NCBI GenBank assembly: GCA_015489265.1
Contig: WFZY01000308.1
Span: 1 to 6,316, forward strand
Direction of reading: 5' to 3'
DNA length: 6,316 bases
Source of the DNA: Flavobacteriaceae bacterium
GTDB lineage: Bacteria > Bacteroidota > Bacteroidia > Flavobacteriales > Flavobacteriaceae
The translations under genes and the position numbers were made by a program. A model generated the notes under the pieces. It was given only the letters and a program-made list of their open reading frames with translations. It was not told the origin of the DNA and made no database searches. Below are positions 1 to 6,239 of this stretch, in pieces (the first letter of the stretch is position 1; the number at the start of each line of letters is the position of its first letter).

Positions 1-981
1 GAGTTTAAATCGCATCGGCCTTTGTACGAATGGTTTATTGAGCAGGTTTATAGTGGCGGACTCAAACCCAAACAGCGCGAATTTGCCCGTCGCAACTTGA
101 GTTATACCGTTATGAGTAAACGCAAATTGCTGCAACTGGTTGAAGAAGGGCATGTTAACGGCTGGGACGATCCGCGTATGCCGACCATTTCCGGTCTGCG
201 CCGGCGTGGTTATACCCCCGAAGCGATTATCAACTTTAGTGAATTGTCGGGTATTTCCAAGCGTGAAAATGTGACGGATGTAGCTTTGTTGGAATTTGCC
301 GCTCGTGAACATCTCAATAAAATAGCCCCGCGTAGAATGGCAGTTTTAAATCCCGTTAAATTGATTATTGATAACTATCCCGAAGACAAAGTGGAATATC
401 TCAAAGCCGAAAACAATCCGGAAGATGAGAGAGCCGGTTATCGTGAAATCCCTTTTGCACGCGAATTATTTATCGAACGTGATGATTTTAAAGAAAGTGC
501 CAACCGCAAGTTTTTCCGTTTGACACTAGGTAAAGAAGTCCGGCTCAAAAATGCTTATATCATCAAAGGTGAAAGTGTGGTTAAAGATGAAAACGGTGAG
601 ATTGTCGAAATACACGCCACCTACGATCCTTTGAGTAAAAGTGGTAGCGGAACGCCCGAAAGCAAACGTAAAGTCAAAGGGACTTTACATTGGGTAACGG
701 CAGCACATAGCTTTCCGGCAGAAATCAGAATATATGACAGATTGTTCATAGATGAAGCACCGGACGGACATAAAGACAGGAATTTCTTAGAGTTCTTGAA
801 CCCCAATAGCTTACAAATTGACAGAAAAGCCCGTTTGGAACCAAATTTGCAAGATGCCAAACCGGGTGAGCGCTTTCAATTTACCCGTTTGGGATATTTT
901 GTGGTAGATCCGGATTCAAAACCCGGCAATTTGGTGTTTAACCGAACGGTCACGCTGAGAGATACTTGGAAAAAGAAATAA
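1..981 (+). CDS. glnS: Glutaminyl-tRNA synthetase, C-terminal part (5' end outside window)
   Basis: This enzyme charges tRNA-Gln with glutamine in the cytoplasm (class I aminoacyl-tRNA synthetase). The frame is open from base 1 and encodes 326 residues. The family is usually about 550 residues, so roughly the N-terminal 40% with the HIGH-motif half of the Rossmann fold is missing. Visible are the KMSKS-type loop, written VMSKR as in E. coli GlnRS, at fragment residues 37-41, followed by the family signature GWDDPRMPTISGLRRRGYTP. After these come the two-barrel anticodon-binding region (PFARELFIERDDF, GKEVRLKNAY, KGTLHWV) and the conserved C-terminal end FNRTVTLRDTW. The TTG at 22 is an internal codon, not a start. 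Having GlnRS means Gln-tRNA can be made directly rather than by the GatCAB amidotransferase route, as is common in Bacteroidota. The protein looks intact to its stop. The function call is very secure. Confidence 0.97.
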   Translation, partial: EFKSHRPLYEWFIEQVYSGGLKPKQREFARRNLSYTVMSKRKLLQLVEEGHVNGWDDPRMPTISGLRRRGYTPEAIINFSELSGISKRENVTDVALLEFAAREHLNKIAPRRMAVLNPVKLIIDNYPEDKVEYLKAENNPEDERAGYREIPFARELFIERDDFKESANRKFFRLTLGKEVRLKNAYIIKGESVVKDENGEIVEIHATYDPLSKSGSGTPESKRKVKGTLHWVTAAHSFPAEIRIYDRLFIDEAPDGHKDRNFLEFLNPNSLQIDRKARLEPNLQDAKPGERFQFTRLGYFVVDPDSKPGNLVFNRTVTLRDTWKKK

Positions 982-1139
982 CATTGTGATATTTTTCAAT
1001 AAGAAAACCCAAAATTGCAAAAATCGAATGACAAATTCCATTAATTCTGATAGCTAAGTTAATTATGAGAATTGTTTGGAAATTAGTCGGGAAATGAAAA
1101 AAAATAGCGCACTACATAACCTTAAAGATTAGATGAAAG

Positions 1140-2942
1140 ATGAAACATTTGCTATTGGTTATATCATTTACATTCCTGATATTAAGCCCTTTACAAGCAC
1201 AGGTTAATTTTGTGACCCGTGTTTCAAAAAATGAATTGAGCACAGCCGAACGTTTACGGGTGAGTTTTGTTTTATCATCAAACGGCGGCAATCTTAATCA
1301 GAGTAATTTTATACCGCCGGCTTTTGACGGTTTTCATAAAATTATGGGACCGAGCACATCACAAGAATATTCTTTTATCAACGGACGCTCTTCATCCAGT
1401 TTTACTTATTCCTATATTTTACAGCCGGTCAAAACAGGAACCTTTACCATAGGACCGGCAAGCATAAAAGTTGATGGTAAAACTTATCAAACCCAGCCGG
1501 TTACGATTAAAGTTATCAAAGGAGAAGTAAACCAAAACAATACGGTGTATCCGGGCGCATCACCAAATGCCCCGAAAAATAATAATATCACTGTTAAAGA
1601 CAAGGTTGATAATGCATTATTGGTGGCAGAATTGACCAAAACCAATCCCTATGTCAACGAAGCGGTCGGTTTGGTTTACAAACTTTATATTCCGCAAAAT
1701 TACGGTGTGGTTAATTACAACGAAACCGGTCAACCCGAATTTAAAGGTTTTTGGGCGCAAGATGTTGATAAAAAAATAGCCGGTCCGTTTCAAGGAGAAG
1801 TCAACGGTAAACCATACATATATTATATATTGCGAAAAAAACTCTTGTTTCCGCAACACGCCGGCAAACTGACCGTTAAACCACTAACTTTACAAATTGA
1901 TTTACAAGTACCGGTGTATCGCAACTTTTTCGGCATGCGTGTCCCCGATTACGAAGTAGAGCGGGTCAAGTTGACTTCCGGCAAAAAAGTCTTGCGGGTA
2001 AAAGATTTACCTAAACAAAATCAACCCATCGATTTTTCGGGCGCTGTCGGTCATTTTGATTTTAAAACCCTTATTGATAACAATCAGGTCAAATTGGGTG
2101 AGCCGGTCAATATCAGTGTGCAAGTAAAAGGCACCGGTAATTTGAAACTATTTGACCTTCCCAAACTCAAAGCCCCCGAAGGTTTGGAAGTTTATGATCC
2201 CAAACATACCGAGCAAGTGCAAACAAGCTTTGCCGGTAACCGCGGTTTGGTCAAAGATGATTATATCATTGTGCCTAATCAAGCCGGAAAATTTATCATT
2301 CCGGGCGTACGTTTTGTTTATTTTGACCCGAAATCAGGGCAGTATGTTACCAAAACATCCGATGATATTGTTTTGTTTGTAACCGGTAGCGGTAATGCCG
2401 TAAGTCAAAATAATACCACAAATAGCGTAGCCAATACAACTAACAACAACGCTGTTGACTTTAGATTTATAAAAGAAAAAGCACGGTTCACCGGTAAAAA
2501 TAAAGTTGATTTTTATCAAAGTAAATTGTTTTACACATTGATTGGTTTAGCTTTTATTTTGGCACTGTTGGGTTTCGGATATTATAAATATGTATCTACC
2601 AAAACCTATGATGCCGAGTTTGAAAAACGCAAAAGGAATAAAAATTTGGCTGCCAAATTTTTAAAAGAAGCCAAAAAAGCGATTGGTAATAAAGAAGATT
2701 TCTATGCCAAACTAGAGAAGGCATTGCACAATTTCTTAAAAGCCCGTTTGCATATCGATACGGCTGAAATGTCAAAAGATGTGATTAGACAAAAACTTAC
2801 GGATAAAAATGTCTCAAAAGAAAATGTAGATTTGTTAATGGATTTGCTCAATCGTTGTGATATGGCACGCTACGCACCGGCAACAACCGGTAAAATGGAA
2901 GATGATTTTGCCGATGCCGAAAAATTAATGAATGCTATATAA
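1140..2942 (+). CDS. batD: BatD-family aerotolerance protein, membrane-anchored
   Basis: This is a 600-residue protein of the BatD/oxygen-tolerance family, thought from work on Bacteroides to act with other Bat proteins in the cell envelope and support stress or oxygen tolerance; its biochemical activity is unknown. Residues 1-20 form a signal peptide (hydrophobic core, then LQAQ). A long beta-rich extracytoplasmic part follows (about 21-440) with repeated Ig-like segments of the type seen in BatD, such as VKTGTFTIGPASI near 97-109 and a similar NQAGKFIIPGVRF near 380-392. An Asn/Thr-rich linker lies at 422-438. One membrane helix spans about 463-485, and a charged helical cytoplasmic tail runs from 486 to 600. 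ATG 1140 is preceded by an A/G-rich stretch and gives the signal peptide directly at the N terminus. glnS lies upstream, not batC. batE follows after an unusually long 354-nt repeat-rich gap. The family call rests on architecture and recalled sequence character, not on a search. Confidence 0.9.
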   Translation: MKHLLLVISFTFLILSPLQAQVNFVTRVSKNELSTAERLRVSFVLSSNGGNLNQSNFIPPAFDGFHKIMGPSTSQEYSFINGRSSSSFTYSYILQPVKTGTFTIGPASIKVDGKTYQTQPVTIKVIKGEVNQNNTVYPGASPNAPKNNNITVKDKVDNALLVAELTKTNPYVNEAVGLVYKLYIPQNYGVVNYNETGQPEFKGFWAQDVDKKIAGPFQGEVNGKPYIYYILRKKLLFPQHAGKLTVKPLTLQIDLQVPVYRNFFGMRVPDYEVERVKLTSGKKVLRVKDLPKQNQPIDFSGAVGHFDFKTLIDNNQVKLGEPVNISVQVKGTGNLKLFDLPKLKAPEGLEVYDPKHTEQVQTSFAGNRGLVKDDYIIVPNQAGKFIIPGVRFVYFDPKSGQYVTKTSDDIVLFVTGSGNAVSQNNTTNSVANTTNNNAVDFRFIKEKARFTGKNKVDFYQSKLFYTLIGLAFILALLGFGYYKYVSTKTYDAEFEKRKRNKNLAAKFLKEAKKAIGNKEDFYAKLEKALHNFLKARLHIDTAEMSKDVIRQKLTDKNVSKENVDLLMDLLNRCDMARYAPATTGKMEDDFADAEKLMNAI

Positions 2943-2959
2943 GTGGAAAGCGGTAAAGT

Positions 2960-3028
2960 GGAAAGCGATTAAGTGCGAAGCAGAGCGAAGCCCCGACTAA
3001 CGTCGGGGGAAAGCGATAAAGTGCGAAG
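2960..3028. repeat. 21-bp direct repeat pair flanking a hairpin
   Basis: Bases 2960-2980 and 3008-3028 match at 20 of 21 positions (T at 2970 against A at 3018), with a 48-nt period. The shared core reads GAAAGCGAT, then T or A, then AAGTGCGAAG. The GC-rich palindrome 2991-3008 lies between the two copies. A shorter related repeat, AAGTGGAAAGCG, occurs twice at 2941-2952 and 2956-2967; its first copy begins inside the batD stop codon. The structure resembles small interspersed repeat elements or slippage-derived duplication. No function can be assigned. Confidence 0.75.
2991..3008. repeat. GC-rich perfect hairpin, 7-bp stem and 4-nt loop
   Basis: CCCCGAC (2991-2997) is the exact reverse complement of GTCGGGG (3002-3008), and the loop is TAAC. 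The stem is very GC-rich for this AT-rich DNA and starts 49 nt after the batD stop. No U-run follows, so it is not a classical intrinsic terminator. It could still act as a 3' end-stabilising or attenuating hairpin of the batD mRNA, or be a REP-like palindrome. Confidence 0.75.
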
Positions 3029-3056
3029 TGTGGATAGACCTGAAAGATTTTGATAA

Positions 3057-3084
3057 CCTTATATGACCTTATATGCCTTATATG
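3057..3084. repeat. Three near-tandem copies of CCTTATATG
   Basis: The 9-mer occurs at 3057-3065, 3067-3075 and 3076-3084, with one extra A between the first two copies. The array is bounded by AA on the left and GTT on the right, so AACC and GGTT mark its ends. It most likely arose by replication slippage. Protein binding is possible, but nothing else in the sequence supports it. Confidence 0.75.
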
Positions 3085-3113
3085 GTTCAAAATAGTCTTA
3101 AATAAATATTGAG

Positions 3114-3144
3114 ATTTCTCTACCTACTTTCGTAGGTACGAAAT
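3114..3144. repeat. Interrupted palindrome with 7-bp core stem
   Basis: TACCTAC (3121-3127) pairs perfectly with GTAGGTA (3132-3138) around the loop TTTC. An outer stem, ATTTC (3114-3118) with GAAAT (3140-3144), extends it to 12 pairs, interrupted by a small internal loop (TC against C). The core has the same 7+4+7 geometry as the hairpin at 2991-3008 in the same spacer. No T-run follows, so an intrinsic terminator is unlikely. The surroundings (GAGATTTCTC before, CGAAATGACA after) look like an interspersed intergenic element. Confidence 0.65.
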
Positions 3145-3190
3145 GACACCGGATATCAAAAAACGGTCAACCTTATTCAGGGATTTACAA

Positions 3191-3289
3191 AAATCTGAAA
3201 TCGCAAATCTGAAATTTGAAATGAAACAACACCCGACATCGGACATTCATTCATCAATTCATCAACTCATCATCAACATTATCAAATAA
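3191..3289. repeat. Simple-sequence tract with short direct repeats
   Basis: AAATCTGAAAT occurs at 3191-3201 and 3205-3215, followed by a degenerate TTTGAAAT. From about 3245 onward the sequence is dominated by iterations of TCATCAA and CATCATCAA. It reads as low-complexity DNA just upstream of batE and would form the 5' leader if batE has its own promoter in this spacer. Confidence 0.55.
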
Positions 3290-3296
3290 TAAAAAA

Positions 3297-4049
3297 ATGA
3301 AAAAAATATTATTCATTACAGGTTTTTTCGCAATATTCTTTTTGCATGCACAAAGTGCAAAAGATTTTTTCAAACAAGGCAATGACGCTTACAAAAAAGG
3401 CGATTATCAGGCGGCTATCACGAGTTATGAAAAAACACTTCAAACCGATAGTATTGCACCTGAATTGTATTTTAATTTAGGCAATGCTTATTACAAACTC
3501 AACCGTATTGCCCCGTCTATTTATTACTATGAAAAAGCGCTTAAATTAAAACCCGAAGATGATGATATTCGCTATAACTTACAGTTGGCTAACCAAATGA
3601 AATTGGATAAAATAGACCAAGTACCCGAAAGTGTTTTACTTCGGACGAAAAAGAATATCAATAAATTATTTGATTATAATACTTGGGCATGGCTAGCAGT
3701 TTTAAGTGCCATTTTAGGACTTTTGGCTTTTATGACATTTCTTTTTACTAAAAACACCAATACCAAACGTTTGACCTTTGTAGCTATGTGGATCAGCTTA
3801 TTTTTATTGATTTTTACTTGGTATAATGCCGATTATGGTAAAAAACTTTCACAGCAACATTATGCTATAGTATTCCCTGCTAAAGTAGATTTGATGACCG
3901 AACCTAATCTGACATCAGACGTTGTAACGACTTTGCACGAAGGTTCTAAAATCAAAATCTTGAAAAAAGACACCGATTGGTATTTGGTAAAACTTCCTAA
4001 TGGTAAAAAAGCTTGGATCCCCCAATCTGAAATCAAGATTATTAATTAA
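3297..4049 (+). CDS. batE: BatE-like TPR/SH3 membrane protein
   Basis: The 250-residue product has the domain order expected of BatE. A signal peptide covers residues 1-18 (MKKILFITGFFAIFFLHA). Two TPR units follow at about 21-54 (FFKQGNDAYKKGDYQAAITSYEKTL) and 55-88 (PELYFNLGNAYYKLNRIAPSIYYYEKALKLKP). Two membrane helices lie near 129-151 and 159-176, and a C-terminal bacterial SH3-like domain spans about 188-248 (VMTEPNLTSDVVTTLHEGSKIKIL-type strand pattern, ending in WIPQSEI). The TPRs are inferred to bind a partner protein in the periplasm. The SH3-like end may bind peptidoglycan or another Bat protein, although its side of the membrane depends on helix count. ATG 3297 is the first start giving the signal peptide, with an A-run upstream. 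It follows batD, as in known bat clusters, but after a 354-nt gap. The TPR-plus-SH3 call is strong; the exact name BatE is from family knowledge. Confidence 0.85.
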   Translation: MKKILFITGFFAIFFLHAQSAKDFFKQGNDAYKKGDYQAAITSYEKTLQTDSIAPELYFNLGNAYYKLNRIAPSIYYYEKALKLKPEDDDIRYNLQLANQMKLDKIDQVPESVLLRTKKNINKLFDYNTWAWLAVLSAILGLLAFMTFLFTKNTNTKRLTFVAMWISLFLLIFTWYNADYGKKLSQQHYAIVFPAKVDLMTEPNLTSDVVTTLHEGSKIKILKKDTDWYLVKLPNGKKAWIPQSEIKIIN

Positions 4050-4060
4050 ATATTTATTTG

Positions 4061-4068
4061 TAAATTTG
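4061..4068 (+). promoter_or_regulatory. Candidate -7 promoter element (TAAATTTG)
   Basis: TAAATTTG matches the Bacteroidota sigma-A -7 consensus TAnnTTTG exactly and lies 12 nt after the batE stop. Transcription would start near 4073-4076, leaving a leader of about 25 nt before ATG 4098. No clear TTG -33 element sits about 19 nt upstream (that stretch overlaps the end of batE), so the promoter is plausible but unproven. It would drive the small membrane gene, the DUF4159 gene and hutI. Confidence 0.45.
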
Positions 4069-4097
4069 TAACAAATAACCAAAAAAACTATTTAATT

Positions 4098-4253
4098 ATG
4101 TTGTATTTAGCATCTGACAATTCAAGTATGTGGACTGTAGGAAACCTTTTTGCGGTTCTATTTTTTTTAGTGATTATTATTTTAGGATTAGTGGTTTATA
4201 AAATGGTTACCGGAGGTAGCAGTACAGCGGTTAATGATGACGACAACGAATAA
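4098..4253 (+). CDS. Uncharacterised 51-aa single-span membrane protein
   Basis: I do not recognise this small gene. It encodes 51 residues: a short polar N terminus (MLYLASDNSSMWTVGN), one strongly hydrophobic helix at about 17-34 (runs of F, L, V, I), a K-M-V-T-G-G segment, and an acidic tail ending DDDNE. The basic residue K35 right after the helix suggests that the C terminus faces the cytoplasm. Support for a real gene is fourfold: the good membrane profile, an A-rich leader, an upstream TAnnTTTG box, and a stop overlapping the next start by one base (TAATG), a hallmark of translational coupling. No other frame here gives a better gene. It may be a small partner or assembly factor of the neighbouring Bat/DUF4159 proteins, but that is inference from position only. 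Confidence 0.72.
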   Translation: MLYLASDNSSMWTVGNLFAVLFFLVIIILGLVVYKMVTGGSSTAVNDDDNE

Positions 4254-4927
4254 TGAGAACTATAAATGTATTACGGTTTCAAGTTTTACCGTTTTTGTTT
4301 TTACTTTTTTTTATTAAGTTTCCTACTTTATCGGCACAGCAAATCGCCTTGTTAAAATATAAGGGGGGAGGCGATTGGTATGCTAATATCACAACATCAC
4401 TTCCTAATCTGATACAGTTTTCCAACCAACATATTCATACGGTTATTGATGAAAAACCGGCAGTCGTAACGCCTGATTCACCGGAAATTTTCAACTATCC
4501 TTTTGTACACATGACCGGTCACGGCAATGTTTTTTTTGATGAGAATGATGTGCAAAATTTGCGAAAATATTTATTAAATGGCGGTTTTCTGCATATTGAC
4601 GATAATTATGGCATGGATTCTTATATCAGACCGCAAATCAAAAAATTATTTCCCAATCAAAAATTGGTTGAATTGCCAAAAGCACACCCGATTTTTAACC
4701 AATTTTATCATTTTCCGGACGGACTACCCAAAATACATGAGCACAATGGTAAACGCCCGCAAGCATTTGCCATTATCATCAACAATCGGATTGTCTTGTT
4801 ATACACGTATGAAACAGATTTGGGAGATGGTTGGGAGAGCGAAGTTATTCACCATGACCCATGGGAAGTACGCGAAAAAGCTCTGAAAATGGGAGCGAAT
4901 ATTCTGCAATATGCTTTTACCAATTAA
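4253..4927 (+). CDS. DUF4159 domain protein, exported
   Basis: This 224-residue protein starts with a signal peptide (hydrophobic 11-24, likely cleaved near LSAQ at about 26-29). The rest is a single DUF4159 domain, a family with a glutamine-amidotransferase-like fold as I recall, of unknown function. Family-type blocks are visible: YKGGGDWYAN (36-45), HMTGHGNV (86-93), the GGFLHIDDNYG block (110-120), HPIF (145-148), the acidic-aromatic GDGWE (191-195), and the C-terminal helix HHDPWEVREKALKMGANI (200-217). It is shorter than fused versions and carries no extra domain. Its start overlaps the stop of the 51-aa gene by one base, and hutI begins 3 nt after its stop, so it sits in a tight transcript. 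DUF4159 genes commonly accompany moxR/DUF58/bat genes, which fits the batD-batE neighbourhood. Role: probably an envelope function linked to the Bat module (inference). Confidence 0.85.
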   Translation: MRTINVLRFQVLPFLFLLFFIKFPTLSAQQIALLKYKGGGDWYANITTSLPNLIQFSNQHIHTVIDEKPAVVTPDSPEIFNYPFVHMTGHGNVFFDENDVQNLRKYLLNGGFLHIDDNYGMDSYIRPQIKKLFPNQKLVELPKAHPIFNQFYHFPDGLPKIHEHNGKRPQAFAIIINNRIVLLYTYETDLGDGWESEVIHHDPWEVREKALKMGANILQYAFTN

Positions 4928-4930
4928 TGT

Positions 4931-6148
4931 ATGACCAAACTTATCAAAAATATTGGGCAGTTATTACAAGTCAGAGATGATACAACTGCTTTACGTGACA
5001 AAGAGATGCACAAATTACCTTTGATCGAGAATGCTTATTTAGTCATCGACAAGGGGATTATTTCCGATTACGGTTCCATGTCCGAATTGACTTCAATTGA
5101 TGCTGAAATTATTGATGCCGGCGGTCGCATTGTTATGCCGTCATGGACGGACAGTCACACGCATTTGGTTTTTGCGGCTTCGCGTGCCGGCGAATTTGTC
5201 GATAAAATAAACGGATTGACTTATGAGCAGATTGCTAAACGTGGCGGAGGTATCTTGAATTCCGCCAAAAAAATGGCAGATATTTCTGAAGACGAACTTT
5301 ATGAAAAAAGTGCCGAATTACTCAATGAAGTTATGCAATACGGCACCGGTGCCATAGAAATTAAATCGGGTTATGGACTGAGCTTGGATACCGAACTCAA
5401 AATGCTACGAGTTATCAAACGACTCAAACAAAATTTTCCGATTCCCATAAAAGCGACGTTTTTAGGCGCACATGCTGTTCCTGAAACATACCAAAATGAC
5501 AAAAAAGGATACATCGATTTAATTATCAATGAGATGATACCTGCTATTGCCCGTGACAATTTAGCCAATTATATCGATGTTTTTTGCGAGAAGGGCTATT
5601 TTACAGCTGAAGAAACGGATCAAATATTGCAAGCCGGTGTGCGCTACGGACTCAAACCCAAAGTGCATGTCAATCAGTTTAATAGTATCGGTGGTGTTGA
5701 AGTGGCGGTTAAACACCATGCCGTATCAGTAGATCATTTGGAAGTGATGACCCAATCGGATTTTGATATTTTAGAACATTCAAACACTATTGCGACCGCT
5801 TTGCCCGCTTGTAGTTTCTTTATAGACATACCTTATGCGCTGGTCAAACCAATGATTGACAAAAATATTGCTGTGGCTTTAGCGACTGATTTTAATCCGG
5901 GTTCGACACCTAGTTTCAATATGAATTTTGCTGTGTCTTTGGCATGTATCAAACAAAAATTAACACCCGAACAAGCGATCAATGCCGCAACTTTAAATGC
6001 GGCTGCCGCTTTGGAATTAGCAAATGAAATGGGAAGTATTACAAGAGGTAAAAAAGCCCGCTTGATGATGCTGAAAAACTTTATTAAAGACTATAAAGAA
6101 ATTCCTTATTACTTTGCTACAAATCCGGTTTCTGAAATATTTTTCTGA
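4931..6148 (+). CDS. hutI: Imidazolonepropionase
   Basis: This enzyme hydrolyses 4-imidazolone-5-propionate to N-formimidoyl-glutamate, the third step of histidine breakdown, in the cytoplasm. The 405-residue length is normal for this metal-dependent amidohydrolase. Metal-ligand motifs are present: SHTH (H76, H78), HVNQF (H246) and ATDFNPG (D320). Other family blocks are FAASRAGEF (substrate-binding R85), KRGGGI (103-108), KSGYGL (145-150), GAHAVPETYQND (180-190) and SVDHLE (H269). Where Bacillus subtilis HutI has HADE after the ligand histidine, this protein reads HVNQ, replacing Glu by Gln at 249; I recall the same reading in other Bacteroidota. The C terminus stops at NPVSEIFF, shortly after the barrel. 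ATG 4931 lies 3 nt after the DUF4159 stop, suggesting co-transcription, although the pathways are unrelated. No hutH, hutU or hutG is visible; they must be elsewhere. Confidence 0.95.
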   Translation: MTKLIKNIGQLLQVRDDTTALRDKEMHKLPLIENAYLVIDKGIISDYGSMSELTSIDAEIIDAGGRIVMPSWTDSHTHLVFAASRAGEFVDKINGLTYEQIAKRGGGILNSAKKMADISEDELYEKSAELLNEVMQYGTGAIEIKSGYGLSLDTELKMLRVIKRLKQNFPIPIKATFLGAHAVPETYQNDKKGYIDLIINEMIPAIARDNLANYIDVFCEKGYFTAEETDQILQAGVRYGLKPKVHVNQFNSIGGVEVAVKHHAVSVDHLEVMTQSDFDILEHSNTIATALPACSFFIDIPYALVKPMIDKNIAVALATDFNPGSTPSFNMNFAVSLACIKQKLTPEQAINAATLNAAAALELANEMGSITRGKKARLMMLKNFIKDYKEIPYYFATNPVSEIFF

Positions 6149-6158
6149 TTTTTTTTAA

Positions 6159-6184
6159 AATTTTATTTTTTTTTAAATAAAATT
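6159..6184 (+). terminator. Weak AT-only hairpin after hutI
   Basis: Bases 6159-6168 (AATTTTATTT) are the exact reverse complement of 6175-6184 (AAATAAAATT), with a six-T loop. The stem has ten pairs but no G or C, so it is unstable. The region 6147-6180 is also rich in T-runs. It may mark the end of the hutI transcript, or simply be the AT-rich DNA expected before a strong promoter. Confidence 0.3.
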
Positions 6185-6205
6185 AGGTTTAGAATAAAAA
6201 AAGCT

Positions 6206-6213
6206 TACCTTTG
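6206..6213 (+). promoter_or_regulatory. Promoter -7 element of the cold-shock gene (TACCTTTG)
   Basis: TACCTTTG is a perfect match to the Bacteroidota -7 consensus TAnnTTTG, placed 26 nt before ATG 6240. A weak TTAGG-like sequence at 6183-6187 stands where a -33 element would be, after an AT-rich upstream tract that could act as an UP-like element. The predicted start near 6218-6221 leaves a leader of only about 20 nt. That is far shorter than the long cold-sensing leader of E. coli cspA. Confidence 0.6.
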
Positions 6214-6239
6214 CCGTATTAATAAATTAAATTACAATA

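Larger units (their letters stand above)
2943..3296. other. Repeat-rich non-coding spacer between batD and batE
   Basis: These 354 nt contain no convincing gene. From left to right they hold purine-rich direct repeats around a GC-rich hairpin, three copies of a 9-mer, a second hairpin, two copies of an 11-mer and a simple-sequence tract rich in TCATCAA before the batE start. The composition differs from the flanking coding DNA. No perfect TAnnTTTG box is present; the best is GAAATTTG at 3211-3218, one mismatch off and without a clear -33 partner. The last bases before batE are A-rich (ATCAAATAATAAAAAA), the usual Bacteroidota start context. The spacer may separate batD and batE transcription, or it may be a landing site for small interspersed repeats. 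Confidence 0.7.

Noticed and set aside
621..860. Reverse-strand open frame of 79 codons inside glnS
   Set aside because: It is a shadow of a strongly conserved gene on the other strand, with no start context and no recognisable protein.
22..981. TTG at 22 as the start of a 319-aa gene
   Set aside because: The same frame is open to base 1 with typical GlnRS residues (EFKSHRP before the TTG), so the codon is internal and the gene is cut by the window edge.
982..1139. Promoter or terminator between glnS and batD
   Set aside because: No TAnnTTTG match and no stable hairpin with a T-run was found; the short ATTG/CAAT and TAATT/AATTA pairs are too weak to call.
1617..1859. Reverse-strand open frame of 80 codons inside batD, and a similar one at 2334-2519
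   Set aside because: Both lie entirely within batD and have no domain, signal or promoter of their own.
2941..3084. CRISPR-like array in the batD-batE spacer
   Set aside because: The repeats are of different kinds and lengths, spacing is irregular, and no cas gene is present. This is ordinary intergenic repeat material.
3221..3289. Small 22-codon frame just before batE
   Set aside because: Its sequence is made of simple TCATCAA-type repeats and the product is low-complexity, so it is not a supported gene.
4578..4886. Plus-strand 102-codon frame overlapping the DUF4159 gene
   Set aside because: It lies wholly inside a conserved domain in another frame and its product has no family character; it is an overlap artefact.
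5371..5568. Reverse-strand 65-codon frame inside hutI
   Set aside because: It is a shadow of the conserved hutI barrel, with no independent support.
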